Source of the DNA: Lysobacteraceae bacterium | Lineage (GTDB): Bacteria; Pseudomonadota; Gammaproteobacteria; Xanthomonadales; Xanthomonadaceae | Assembly: GCA_026005075.1 (NCBI GenBank) | Contig: BPKJ01000001.1 | Location: forward strand, 310,001-374,000 | DNA length: 64,000 nucleotides | Direction of reading: 5' to 3' | Shown: positions 20,758-29,401 of the stretch, piece by piece | Numbering within the stretch: the stretch's first letter is position 1 | How the letters are laid out: each line of letters starts with the position of its first letter | Position numbers and translations under genes: made by a program | The notes under the pieces: generated by a model | What the model saw: only the letters and a program-made list of their open reading frames with translations | The model's database searches: none | Told to the model about the DNA's origin: nothing

Positions 20758-21629
20758 CCTTGCTCCTTGGGGTCGGGTGGGGGCTGCGCTCCGTCCAGCC
20801 GCCGCTGCAACTCGGCCAGCTGGGCCTCCAGCTCGAGAATGCGGTGACCGGCGCGGATGTTCTGCCGCACCTCGTGGTCGTAATGGCGGTACACGCTCTC
20901 CTCGGCATCGCCGAACAGGTGCAGGGTGGGCAGCGCCGCGAGCGGCTCCGGGGTCAGCGCGCAGGCCGCGATCCAGTACACCGGCGCATAGCCGAGCCCG
21001 TCCCCGCCGCCGTGGGTGCTGGCGGCCCAGGGGCCGTCCCGACCGGGTTCCCAGAGCACCGACTGGAACAGCAGCTTCTGGCCGAACAGGCGCACGGCCG
21101 GGAAGCGCGCCCGCAGCATCTGCTCGAACTCCTCGCGGTAGAGCTCGCGGACGTGGAAGGGATTGGCCTGCCCCGAGGCCTCGGAGTAGACCTTGCGGTC
21201 CGGGGTCGAGACCAGCAGCACGCCGTCGCGGGCCAGCCGCTCGCGAAAGCCGTCCAGCATCGCCTCCTGGCGCTCGACGTGCTCCAGCGTCTCGAAGCTC
21301 ACGATCAGCTCGAAGGGCCCCGGACAGGCCGTGCCCAGCGCGGTGACGTCGCCCTGTTCGAAGCGCAGCCCGGCGCGGGCCCGGTAGCGCCGCCGGGCGT
21401 GCTCGACGGTCGCCGCGGACAGGTCGACGCCGACCACCTCGGCGGCCCCTGCGGCGTGCAGCAGGGCGCTGCCGTAGCCCTCGCCGCAGGCGGCGTCGAG
21501 GACCCTGCGCCCGGCGGCCAGCCGCGCGGCCAGCGCGTAGCGGTGCATGTGCTCGTACCAGATCTCGCGCACGCACTCCGGCGTGAAACGCTCGCCGGTG
21601 AACTCCAGCACGGGTTCGGTTGGGATCAT
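20754..21629 (-). CDS. SAM-dependent class I methyltransferase
   Basis: 291 residues. The Rossmann SAM-binding motif is VLDAACGEGYGSALL, followed by VVGVDLSAATVEHARRRY and the post-motif SFETLEHV. A C-terminal coiled-coil tail (residues about 255-285, ILELEAQLAELQRRLDG) is present. The opening TGERFTPE is frequent in methyltransferases of polysaccharide clusters, some of which cap O-chains. It lies between a GT2 gene and the 611-residue gene, so it probably methylates a sugar or chain end. Confidence 0.83.
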   Translation of the reverse strand: MIPTEPVLEFTGERFTPECVREIWYEHMHRYALAARLAAGRRVLDAACGEGYGSALLHAAGAAEVVGVDLSAATVEHARRRYRARAGLRFEQGDVTALGTACPGPFELIVSFETLEHVERQEAMLDGFRERLARDGVLLVSTPDRKVYSEASGQANPFHVRELYREEFEQMLRARFPAVRLFGQKLLFQSVLWEPGRDGPWAASTHGGGDGLGYAPVYWIAACALTPEPLAALPTLHLFGDAEESVYRHYDHEVRQNIRAGHRILELEAQLAELQRRLDGAQPPPDPKEQG

Positions 21630-21636
21630 GGGCGGC

Positions 21637-22488
21637 TCAGGGTGATTCGAGGGCGGCGAGGGCCTTGGCCAGCCGCTCGCGGTACGGGCGAAGCGGATCG
21701 GCAAGGATGAAGGCCGCGACCCTGGCATTGTAGTCCGGGTAGCGGATCAGCAGCCGCCGCAGGTTCTCGCCGCCGGGCGCATGCCCGGTCGCCGCGAAGG
21801 AAGCGCCGCCGAGATGGGCCACGTAGGCGGTGGGACAGAACAGGTTGCGCCAGCCGTGGGCGGCGGCGCGCAGGCAGAAGTCGTTCTCTTCGCCGTAGCC
21901 GCGCCCGAAGGTCGCGGCGTCGAAGTCCCCCAGCTGCTCCAGCGCCCGTCGGCGGACGAACATGGCGAAACCGACCCCGGTCGGCAGCTCGGGCAGGGGC
22001 AGCTCGTCCAGGCTGGCGGCCGCGCGTGCCAGACGCAGCCGTGCGTCCGCATCCGGCACCGGCGCAGGCTTGCAGAACTCGGGGAAGGAGCAGATCTCGG
22101 CGTGGTTCGACCACGGCGTCAGCGTGGCCGCATCCGGCGCCCGCGCCGCCGCCTCGGCCATCCGCGCGAGCCAGCCCGGTGTGGGCAGGGTGTCGGAGTT
22201 GAGCAGCACGACATCGTCGCCCGCGGTCTCGGCGAACGCCAGGTTGACGTTGCCGACGAAGCCCAGGTTGCGCGCCCTGCGCACGTAGCGGACCTCGGCC
22301 CGGCTGCGCGCGGCGTAGGCAGCGCAAAGCCGCGGCACCTCAGGGTCGGTCGAGGCATCGTCGGCCAGCAGCACCCGGTCCTGCGGCCCGAGGGTCTGCT
22401 CCAGCGCCGCAAGGCAGTCGCGCAGGGCCGCGGCGGCGTTGTACACCGGCACCACCACCACCGGACGGGGAGCGGTCGTGCCCGTCAT
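21637..22488 (-). CDS. GT2-family glycosyltransferase
   Basis: 283 residues. VVVPVYNAAAALRDCLAAL at the N-terminus, LADDAST, then VVLLNSDTLPTPGW with the DxD-like element and GYGEENDFCLRAAAHGW later. No membrane segment. The ATG at 22488 overlaps the Wzt gene stop as ATGA; the stop is 7 bases before the methyltransferase start. A sugar transferase for the glycan exported by the neighbouring ABC system; its donor and acceptor are unknown. Confidence 0.88.
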   Translation of the reverse strand: MTGTTAPRPVVVVPVYNAAAALRDCLAALEQTLGPQDRVLLADDASTDPEVPRLCAAYAARSRAEVRYVRRARNLGFVGNVNLAFAETAGDDVVLLNSDTLPTPGWLARMAEAAARAPDAATLTPWSNHAEICSFPEFCKPAPVPDADARLRLARAAASLDELPLPELPTGVGFAMFVRRRALEQLGDFDAATFGRGYGEENDFCLRAAAHGWRNLFCPTAYVAHLGGASFAATGHAPGGENLRRLLIRYPDYNARVAAFILADPLRPYRERLAKALAALESP

Positions 22489-23663
22489 GACCAGCGGTGC
22501 GGCAGCCGCACCAGCCCCACCTCGCGGGTCCGCCCGCCGACGCTGAACGCGCCCTCGACGGTGTCGAACACGCGCATGCCCTCGGGGTCGAGGCTGTGCA
22601 GGCGCACGGCATAGCCGCCCGGCAGCAGGGGCAAGGCCTGGAAGCGGACGCGGTAGCCGAAGTGGTCCGCGTCGATGCGTTCCGGCTGCACGCGATCGAT
22701 CTCGCTGGTGGTGCCGTAGACCGGCGTGCCGTCGGCGCGGACGATGGCGACGCTGAGCTGCGGCGGCCGCCGGTCGGGGGAATAGACCTCGACCGCAAGC
22801 TCGAGGTCCTGCCCGATCTCCAGCCGGCACGGCCGCCCGGCCGCCACCCCGTTGAGGCGCAGCGCGGTGACCCGGTATTCGCTGCCGACGTAGCCGGCGT
22901 CGAGCTCGTGCGGCGTGCCATCGAGGTCCTTGCGCTCGTGGTAGGCGAGGTAGGCCTGGGTCACCTCGAACACGTCGCCGCGCGCTTCCACCCGGCCCTG
23001 ACGCAGCCAGATCGCCTGACTGCACAGCTTCTGCACGTGGTACATGGAGTGGCTGACCAGCAGCAGCGTGCCGCCGCCGGCAAGGTAGTCCTCCATCCAG
23101 CGTATGCACTTCTTCTGGAAGCTCTCGTCCCCCACCGCGAGTGCCTCGTCGGTGATCAGCAGCTGCGGCCGGACCGCGGCGATGATCGAGAAACCCAGAC
23201 GCACCACCATGCCGGAGGAGTAGTTCTTCACCGGCTCGTCGATGTGCGGCCCCAGCTCGGCGAAGGCCAGGATCTGCGCCTCGCGCGCGGCGATCTCCTC
23301 CCGCGACCAGCCCATCAGCCCCGCGGCGAGGGCGATGTTCTGCCGGCCCGAGAGGTCGCGGTCGAAGCCCGCGCCGAGTTCCAGCAGGGCACCGACCCGG
23401 CAGTGCACCTCGACCTCGCCGCGGGTCGGGCTCAGCACCCCGGTGAGCAGCTTGAGCAGGGTGGACTTGCCGGCGCCGTTCTCGCCGATGATGCCCAGCG
23501 ACTGGCCGGGGTGGACCTCCAGCGAGACATCCTCCAGCACGCTGACCTGCGGCACCGGACGCCCGCGCAGCAGGCGCCAGAGGTCGCCCAGGCTGCCGCG
23601 CTGCGGGTCGTGGACCGGAAAGGCCTTGCACAGGCCCCTGGCAACCAGCAGCGGCGCGCTCAC
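22485..23663 (-). CDS. wzt: polysaccharide ABC transporter ATP-binding protein with C-terminal glycan-binding domain (long Wzt)
   Basis: 392 residues. ATPase part: Walker A GENGAGKST, signature NYSSGMVVRL, Walker B LLITDEALAVGD. Residues about 255-392 form the beta-rich Wzt C-terminal domain, which in O9a-type systems recognises the finished, capped chain (DLELAVEVYSPDRRPPQLSV, then GGYAVRLHSLDPEG). The start is a GTG at 23663 overlapping the permease stop as GTGA. The presence of this domain, plus the methyltransferase in the locus, suggests export gated by a chain-end modification, as known for such systems. Confidence 0.9.
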   Translation of the reverse strand: MSAPLLVARGLCKAFPVHDPQRGSLGDLWRLLRGRPVPQVSVLEDVSLEVHPGQSLGIIGENGAGKSTLLKLLTGVLSPTRGEVEVHCRVGALLELGAGFDRDLSGRQNIALAAGLMGWSREEIAAREAQILAFAELGPHIDEPVKNYSSGMVVRLGFSIIAAVRPQLLITDEALAVGDESFQKKCIRWMEDYLAGGGTLLLVSHSMYHVQKLCSQAIWLRQGRVEARGDVFEVTQAYLAYHERKDLDGTPHELDAGYVGSEYRVTALRLNGVAAGRPCRLEIGQDLELAVEVYSPDRRPPQLSVAIVRADGTPVYGTTSEIDRVQPERIDADHFGYRVRFQALPLLPGGYAVRLHSLDPEGMRVFDTVEGAFSVGGRTREVGLVRLPHRWS

Positions 23664-24463
23664 AGGTAGTCCACGATCACGCCACGCAGGCGGCGGAAGG
23701 TCCATGCGGCGAGCAGGAGCAGCACCGCCGAGCCGGCCAGCGACTGCGCGATCAGGGCCCATTGCGCGGCCCCGAACAGGCCGTCACGGCCGAAGCTGAT
23801 GGCCAGCCCGGCCGGATTGAGGAAGCCGAGCGCACGCGCGGCGGCAGGCTGCATCGCCGAGGTGTAGAGGATGGGCGAGGCGAACAGGCCGACGGTGAGC
23901 AGCAGGGGCAGCAGCTGCTGCATGTCCCGCGAGAACAGGGTCAGCAGGGCGAACAGCAGGGCCAGCGCGAGCGCCGCCGGAAACAGCCCCAGCCAGCCCA
24001 GCACGTAGGTGCCAAGCCCGGCCCAGCGCAGCTCCGGCCCGAGCAGCGCGAGCACGATGAGCACGGCGAGCAGGCCGAGTCCGTGCACCGCGAACGAGGT
24101 CAGCACGCGGGAGAGCACCAGCAGCAACGGCGAGACCCTCGCCTTGGTGCACAGCCCGGCATGGTCGACGATGGCGCTGGCGCCGCGGCTGACCCCCTCC
24201 GAGAAGGCGATCCACGGCCACATCCCCAGCGCGAGGAAGGCGACGTAGCCCTGGCTGTCCAGACCGGGCACGCGGGCCTTGAAGATCACCCCGAAGACCC
24301 AGGCGTAGACGCCGAGCTGCGCCAGCGGCAGGACCACCAGATGCAGCAGACCGTTGCTGCGGAAGATGCGGCGCGCGGCGAGCTCGATCCGCAGCAGCAC
24401 GGCGAGCTCGCGCAGCGCCTCGCCCAGGCCCCGGGAAAGCGCCGATCGCTGCGCCTGCGTCAT
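23660..24463 (-). CDS. wzm: polysaccharide ABC transporter permease (Wzm type, ABC-2)
   Basis: 267 residues with about six membrane segments. The cytoplasmic lead-in LLRIELAARRIFRSNGLLHL, the LGMWPWIAFSEGVSRGASAI segment and a final FLNPAGLAISFGRDGLF are typical. The ATG at 24463 is preferred to a TTG at 24481. It begins the second exporter locus, some 20 bases downstream of the foldase stop, and is coupled to wzt. Confidence 0.87.
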   Translation of the reverse strand: MTQAQRSALSRGLGEALRELAVLLRIELAARRIFRSNGLLHLVVLPLAQLGVYAWVFGVIFKARVPGLDSQGYVAFLALGMWPWIAFSEGVSRGASAIVDHAGLCTKARVSPLLLVLSRVLTSFAVHGLGLLAVLIVLALLGPELRWAGLGTYVLGWLGLFPAALALALLFALLTLFSRDMQQLLPLLLTVGLFASPILYTSAMQPAAARALGFLNPAGLAISFGRDGLFGAAQWALIAQSLAGSAVLLLLAAWTFRRLRGVIVDYL

Positions 24464-24484
24464 GGGCCGCGCGGCCGGCAAGGC

Positions 24485-25522
24485 TCAGTCGACGGCCGCT
24501 GCCGCGGCCGGGTCCTCGCCTTCGTGTGCCGCCGGCCGGTCCTCGCCGAGCACGGCGTCGGCCTCAGCGCCCGACTCCAGCTGGTCGTAGCGTTTCAGCC
24601 TCTGCGCCCCCGGCCCGTCCTCGAGGTAGCGGGTACGCAGCGCGGCCACCTGCTCCGGATCGGCCTTGAGCTGGGCCGCGGCCTTCAGGTTGTCGAGGTA
24701 CTCCTGCCGCTTGCGGCCACGGTATTCGGCGCGCAGCTGGGCGATGATCTCGTCCTTGACCTCGTCGAAGGAGCGCTTCACCGCGGGGTAGACCTCGACC
24801 AGCTGGATCAGGTGCCAGCCGTAGCGGCTCTTGACCGGTCCGACCACCTCGCCCTTCTTCTCGATCGCGAAGGCGGCCTCGGCAAAACCGGTGTCGAGGT
24901 TCTTGCGCGGCACCTTGGCCAGCAGCCCGCCGTGCTGGTCGGCCCGAGGCTCCTCGGAGTGCTCGCGGACGAAGGCCTCGAAGTCCTGATCGCCAGCCCG
25001 AAAGGCGGCCAGCAGTTCCTCGGCCCGCTTGCGCGCGCCCTCCTCGCCGTGGTTGCGGGTCAGCACCACGAGGTGGCGCAGGTCGCGCATCTCGGTGGTC
25101 GTGTACAGATCCGGGGCGGCGAGGTAGCGCTCCCTGGCCAGCTGCGTGAAATCGGGGTCGGGCAGGTCGGCAAGGGCCCGGCGCAGCTGACGCCGGGCCA
25201 GGAACTCGGCGCGCTGAAGCCGCAGCACCTCGCGCACCAGCGGATCGTCCGCCAGTCCCGACTGCTCGGCGTCATGGGCCAGCTGCAGGGTCAGCAGCAG
25301 ACGCTGCAGCATCAGCTCGATGCGCTCCGGATCGTCCATGTAGCCGGCGCGCTTGTCGGCGGGAATGCGGCTCAGGAAGGCATCGATCAGGTCGAGATCG
25401 ACCACCGCGTCGCCACGTTCCACCACGGCCCCCTCCCGCGGCAGGGGTACCGTGGGCATTTCCTGGGCCGGCGCGAGGGAGGCCGCCGCGCAGGCAGCGG
25501 CGGCGATCAGGAGTGCTGGCAA
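24485..25522 (-). CDS. periplasmic peptidyl-prolyl isomerase, parvulin (PpiC/SurA-like)
   Basis: Folds exported proteins. A hydrophobic leader (LLIAAAACAAASLAPAQE) is followed by a helical chaperone-like region and a parvulin domain (about residues 160-270: LRHLVVLTRN, HSEEPRADQHGG, GEVVGPVKSRYGWHLIQL). The C-terminal tail is acidic. The start is uncertain: a TTG at 25522 is in frame, but an ATG at 25529 (reading MRLAS) joins the leader only if one base is removed, so a one-base insertion near the start is likely. It lies downstream of a secreted-protein gene. Confidence 0.82.
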   Translation of the reverse strand: MPALLIAAAACAAASLAPAQEMPTVPLPREGAVVERGDAVVDLDLIDAFLSRIPADKRAGYMDDPERIELMLQRLLLTLQLAHDAEQSGLADDPLVREVLRLQRAEFLARRQLRRALADLPDPDFTQLARERYLAAPDLYTTTEMRDLRHLVVLTRNHGEEGARKRAEELLAAFRAGDQDFEAFVREHSEEPRADQHGGLLAKVPRKNLDTGFAEAAFAIEKKGEVVGPVKSRYGWHLIQLVEVYPAVKRSFDEVKDEIIAQLRAEYRGRKRQEYLDNLKAAAQLKADPEQVAALRTRYLEDGPGAQRLKRYDQLESGAEADAVLGEDRPAAHEGEDPAAAAAVD

Positions 25523-25600
25523 GTCGCATGGGCAGGATCTTTCGCTGACGAAGGGGCCGCTGGGACCACGAGGCGGCGGCAGGGTTCCCGCACCCCCTCT

Positions 25601-25620
25601 CCCCGGCCCCGCGGCCGGGG
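25601..25620. other. strong GC hairpin between two genes
   Basis: CCCCGGCC and GGCCGGGG form an 8-base perfect stem around a 4-base loop, between the secreted-protein stop and the foldase start. No T-tract follows on either strand, so it is not a standard terminator; it could slow or protect the transcript. Confidence 0.4.
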
Positions 25621-25650
25621 CCGGAGTCGTACACCGCAGGCCGTCACCCC

Positions 25651-26765
25651 TTACTGGATGCGCTTGTGGCGGGCCTGCACGTTGCACTCGGTGGCGCTGG
25701 CGCTGACCGGCGCGCAGGTATGTTCGCCCGGGGTCAGGCCGTCGCTGACGTCGGCCGCGATCACGTTGAGGTAGTAGGTCTTGCCGACCTCCAGCTGGCA
25801 AACAGCTGGGGCTGCCCGTGCCGGGAATGGAGCTCCAAGATGAGGGTGTCCGAATAAGCCTGCTTGCGGCAGGCCGGGCGCCGGAAGGGGTCCGGGTCAA
25901 AGGCCGAACCGGCCGGCCGCACATCACCGGGGCAGGGGCTGATGGAGATGGCCATGGAATCCGCAGGCCGCGCGACGAAGCCCTCGCTCGGTTGCCCTGC
26001 GACGGATCCCAGAAGATCTCGACCGCGATTCGCGCGGTCGGCGTGAACGGCACCACGGTGTAGCCGCCCTTCTTGGCCCAGACGGGGGTCGGGAAGGATA
26101 CGCTGTTGGGCCAGATCGCCTGCGGACTCGCCATCGGGCGAGGACCAGAAGGTCTGCCAGTCGACGTCGGTGCGCACCCAGCCTGCGGGGCCGATCAGGG
26201 GATCGGGGCCGAGGTCGCAGTTGACCGTGCCGCCGGTGTTTTCGGCGGCCGTGACCGCGATGCTGGAGACCGTGCTGGCCCCGGCGCCGTTGTAGCACTG
26301 CAGCTCGAAGCGGTAGTCGCCCGCCAGCGGCAGCGTGATGGTTTCGCCGGTGGCGTTGCTCACCGCGCGCACGCCGCTCCAGGTGCTGGAGGCGCCCGTG
26401 GGCTGCTGTGCCGTGGTCGCCGCGCAGGCCTTGGCATTCGTGCTGCCCCAGGTCAGGCGCACGAAGCCGCCGGCACGGACATCGCTCACCCCATCGTTGC
26501 GGGCAAAGGCATCGATGGTGGGCGCGCCCGCGGCGCCGCCGCTGCCGGCCAGCGGTGCACAGACGCCGCTCACCAGCGCACAGCGGGCGGTGAGGTTGCC
26601 GGCATCGTCGAACTCGATCGTCGAGCCCGCCTCCAGCGGGATCTCCTTGTTCGGCTGGCTGCCGTTGGCGATGGTGATCTTCTGCTGGGCGTGGGCCATG
26701 GGGCCAAGGCCCAGCGCCAGCAGCGCAAGGACAAGAGCCGTGGGGCGAAGGTGATGGCGGTTCAT
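25651..26765 (-). CDS. secreted protein of unknown function, three apparent frameshifts
   Basis: Signal peptide (ATG at 26765, LALLALGLGPMAHAQQ) followed by KITIANGSQPNKEIPL and a region like an Ig or carbohydrate-type fold (VRLTWGSTNAKACAA, ETITLPLAGDYRFELQC). The frame then changes three times: +1 near 26128-26134 (restoring SPQAIWPNSVSFP), -1 near 26005-26015 (restoring AEGFVARPADSMAI), and -1 near 25840 (restoring GAPFPARAAPAV). The final frame, CQLEVGKTYYLNVIAADV, ends at TAA 25651. The corrected product would be about 371 residues. Cysteine-containing, probably periplasmic or exported; no family recognised. It is either a decaying gene or hit by sequence errors. Confidence 0.65.
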
Positions 26766-26987
26766 GCGGGCGTTCCGTAGGACAACCGCTACATTGTGGG
26801 GCGTGCCGGGTTTGCGGTCAAAGCCGAGACTGAACTTGGCTTGACTTGCGGCGCCAGGCAGCCGACCGGCGGAGACCGGGAAGGCAGCCGGCCGCGTCGC
26901 CCGCGCTGGCCGCCGCGCCCGCTGCGCCGCCAGGGCCTGCCGGGCAAGGCATCGATCGCGCCGAGAATCGATGGCGCCAGAAAAAAA

Positions 26988-27009
26988 GGCCCCCTCCGAG
27001 GAGGGGGCC
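26988..27009 (-). terminator. rho-independent terminator of the secreted-protein gene
   Basis: On the minus strand a GGCCCCCTCC stem pairs across CTCGG-type centre bases with GGAGGGGGCC, followed by seven T. It lies 30 bases after the stop of the 548-residue protein gene. It is one of only two clear terminators in the window. Confidence 0.85.
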
Positions 27010-27039
27010 CTGGTACCGCTTGCGTTTCGGTGCGCGATC

Positions 27040-28686
27040 TTAGGACGCGGCAAAGCCGGTCGGGGTGATCGTCGAGCCGTTCACGCGCACGCTGCGACCG
27101 GAACGGCTGGCGCGGTGCTTGTGGATCTGGGAGTAGTTCGCCAGCACGCCCGGCGCCGCGGCGGCGTTGACGTAGTTGGCAGCCCAGAAGCCGGTCACCG
27201 GCAGGCCGAACAGCTGGTTGCGGTCCTCGGCACCCGTGGTGTCACCGGCGCCGCTGGCACCCAGGTCGAGCAGGTAGTTGTCCGTATCGCCCATGGTCAT
27301 GGCGACCCAGCCCTCGGTGAACACGTTGCCGTCGAGGTCCGCGGTCAGGTTGATGTTGCGGGCCTCGGTGCGGGCACCGAGCACCAGCGACTCACCGGCG
27401 GTGACCGCATCCTCCTGGTTCCAGGTCACCACGTTGGCCTCGTAGCACAGCGACAGACCCGGGACGATGACCTCCGGCGGCGGCGGCGAGAAGTCGACGT
27501 CACCCACGGCCTCCTCCGGCACGCCTTCCTCGCGGTCGAAGTAGGCGATCGAGATCGGCTCGCACGAGCCTTCCGGGTCGAACACGAGGGTGTCGATCGC
27601 ATCCCCGGCCGGGCTCAGCGGCGGATCCGTATCGTCGGCGTTGTCGGTGAACGGCAGACGCTGGGCCGCCGTCGTGCCTTCGATGTGCAGACGCTTGGTC
27701 GGGAAGGTGATCACCCACTCCGAGGCCGCGTTCAGCTCGGGATCGGTGTTGAACTCGTTGTAGATGGCGTCATGCATGAACACCGAGGACACCGCATCCG
27801 GACGACCGGTGGCGAAGTCGAGGGTCACCAGACGGCCGTTGTCGAACACGATGGCGTCGGCCTCACCGAGCGAGGTCTGCGCCTGCGAAAGCGAGGGCAG
27901 CGTGCTGCCCGGCGCGGTGTGCAGCGAGGTGATGGCGAGGCTGTAGAAGCCGTCGATGGCGTCGGCGTTGTAGGACAGGGCCGTGCCGTTGGCGACGTCG
28001 GCGATCACCGCACCGCCGAACAGGCCGCCGACCGGACCGGTCACACCGTCCGGAGCGCCGGTGCGGCTCTCGGTGCCGTCACCCGAGTCCCAGATGCCGC
28101 CCGGACGCCAGGCATTGACCAGGGTCGCGCAGCTCAGCGGGGTGCCGCCCACGTGGGTGGCGGCATCGGCGAAGGAGGTGTTGGCGTTGAAGGTCGCGCC
28201 GTTGGTGTCCTCCACCACGCCCATCTCGATCATCTCGATGTGGCCGGTGCGGGTGCGGTCGAGGCCGTTCGGGCCGTCGTCGTCGATCGCACCGGTGTAG
28301 GCGAAGTTACGGAAGTCGACACCGCCCGCCGGGATCGCCGGCACGGTGCAGCTGGTGTCCTCGGTGACCAGGCGGCCGGCGCCGGTGTCGTCGGTGGCCA
28401 CCACCGCCGCGGTCCAGACGTCGAACGGCGACAGGTAGAGGTTGAAGTCCAGGACCTCGCGGCTGTTCAGGGCTTCGAGGAAGCGGACCTTGACGGCCTT
28501 GACCTCGTCGGTGGTGTTGACCACCGAGATCAGGGTCGCGTTGCCCGCATTGACGGTGTAGTACGGGTAGATCAGGACCTGACCCAGACCGTCGGGATTG
28601 ACGTTGACGGCGCTCGCGACATTGGCGAGACCGGCGGCACCGGCGATACCGGCGACGACGGCCGTCGTCAGCGAATTCTTTTTCAT
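27040..28686 (-). CDS. exported protein of an uncharacterised proteobacterial surface-protein family
   Basis: 548 residues. A signal peptide (MKKNSLTTAVVAG to ANVASA) is followed by VNVNPDGLGQVLIYPYYTV and SVVNTTDEVKAVKVRFLEA, an opening that I know from uncharacterised exported proteins of Gammaproteobacteria. It is acidic, rich in N, T and D, with few cysteines; no anchor, autotransporter or PEP-CTERM tail is visible. The ATG at 28686 has AGGAG seven bases upstream, one of the best ribosome sites here, and the gene has its own strong terminator, so it is probably monocistronic and well expressed. The function is unknown. Its place beside the T2SS operon makes it a candidate substrate (inference). 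Confidence 0.85.
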   Translation of the reverse strand: MKKNSLTTAVVAGIAGAAGLANVASAVNVNPDGLGQVLIYPYYTVNAGNATLISVVNTTDEVKAVKVRFLEALNSREVLDFNLYLSPFDVWTAAVVATDDTGAGRLVTEDTSCTVPAIPAGGVDFRNFAYTGAIDDDGPNGLDRTRTGHIEMIEMGVVEDTNGATFNANTSFADAATHVGGTPLSCATLVNAWRPGGIWDSGDGTESRTGAPDGVTGPVGGLFGGAVIADVANGTALSYNADAIDGFYSLAITSLHTAPGSTLPSLSQAQTSLGEADAIVFDNGRLVTLDFATGRPDAVSSVFMHDAIYNEFNTDPELNAASEWVITFPTKRLHIEGTTAAQRLPFTDNADDTDPPLSPAGDAIDTLVFDPEGSCEPISIAYFDREEGVPEEAVGDVDFSPPPPEVIVPGLSLCYEANVVTWNQEDAVTAGESLVLGARTEARNINLTADLDGNVFTEGWVAMTMGDTDNYLLDLGASGAGDTTGAEDRNQLFGLPVTGFWAANYVNAAAAPGVLANYSQIHKHRASRSGRSVRVNGSTITPTGFAAS

Positions 28687-28741
28687 TTCAGCACTCCTAC
28701 AAGGGTTTACAGGGCTTTGCATTGCCGACCCTGATCCGGAC

Positions 28742-28758
28742 GTCGGTTTTTCCCCGAC
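28742..28758 (-). promoter_or_regulatory. small hairpin in the leader of the surface-protein gene
   Basis: GTCGG and CCGAC pair around an A-rich 7-base loop about 55 bases upstream of the 28686 start. It could stabilise the mRNA leader. The rest of 28687-28921 shows nothing that I can support. Confidence 0.3.
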
Positions 28759-28921
28759 TTGGCATGCTCACAGGTGCAGCAAGCCGCGCTAGGGTAACGC
28801 AATCTTTACAGCCGCCGCAAGCGCATCCGTCCACGCGGACCGGCCTGCATCCGGCCCGCCAAGCCTAGCCCAGCCGGCAGGGCAAGGCCAAGCCCTCTGC
28901 CATGCTGCGTCCATGCGCGGC

Positions 28922-29356
28922 TCACCGGCTCAGCCCGATCTCGCGCGGGACGTAGTACCACTGGCCGTCGAGACGGATCCACTTCTCGATCACCGCACTG
29001 CTGGCGGCGAGCTTGCCCACCCTCGGCATGTTGGCCGGGGCGGTGAAGCCGACCTTGACCGTGACCTTGCACAGCTCGGGCTCGGGGCATTCGACGCCGA
29101 GCACCTCGGCCGACTTCCAGCGCACCGGACGCGCCTTCATCTGCGCGGCGTAGGCCTCCGCGCTGCCGCGTGAGCGGGCGCCCGGGGAGAGGTAGCCCCA
29201 GGCCTTGACGAAGTCCCCGGCCAGCAGGGCATCCCAGCGCTCCTGGGCGCGCACCTCGGCGGGCACGTCCTGCCTTGCACCGGTGGCGGCGCAGCCGGCG
29301 AGCAGCAGCGCGGCCAGCGAGAGCGCAATCCTGCGCGGGCAACGGAATCGGGTCAT
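28922..29356 (-). CDS. small lipoprotein, unknown function
   Basis: 144 residues with a lipoprotein signal: ALSLAALLLAGC puts the acylated cysteine at residue 22. The mature part starts with an ERWDALLAGDFVKAWGYLSPGARS helix region like the NTF2-like or DUF4878-type small lipoproteins, ending in IEKWIRLDGQWYYVPR. It follows gspD by 45 bases on the same strand and may be the last gene of the T2SS operon. No role is known. Confidence 0.8.
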   Translation of the reverse strand: MTRFRCPRRIALSLAALLLAGCAATGARQDVPAEVRAQERWDALLAGDFVKAWGYLSPGARSRGSAEAYAAQMKARPVRWKSAEVLGVECPEPELCKVTVKVGFTAPANMPRVGKLAASSAVIEKWIRLDGQWYYVPREIGLSR

Positions 29357-29401
29357 GCGGGCGTTCTCCTGGATCGGTTGGGCAGACGGGGCCGCGCCGG
29401 C

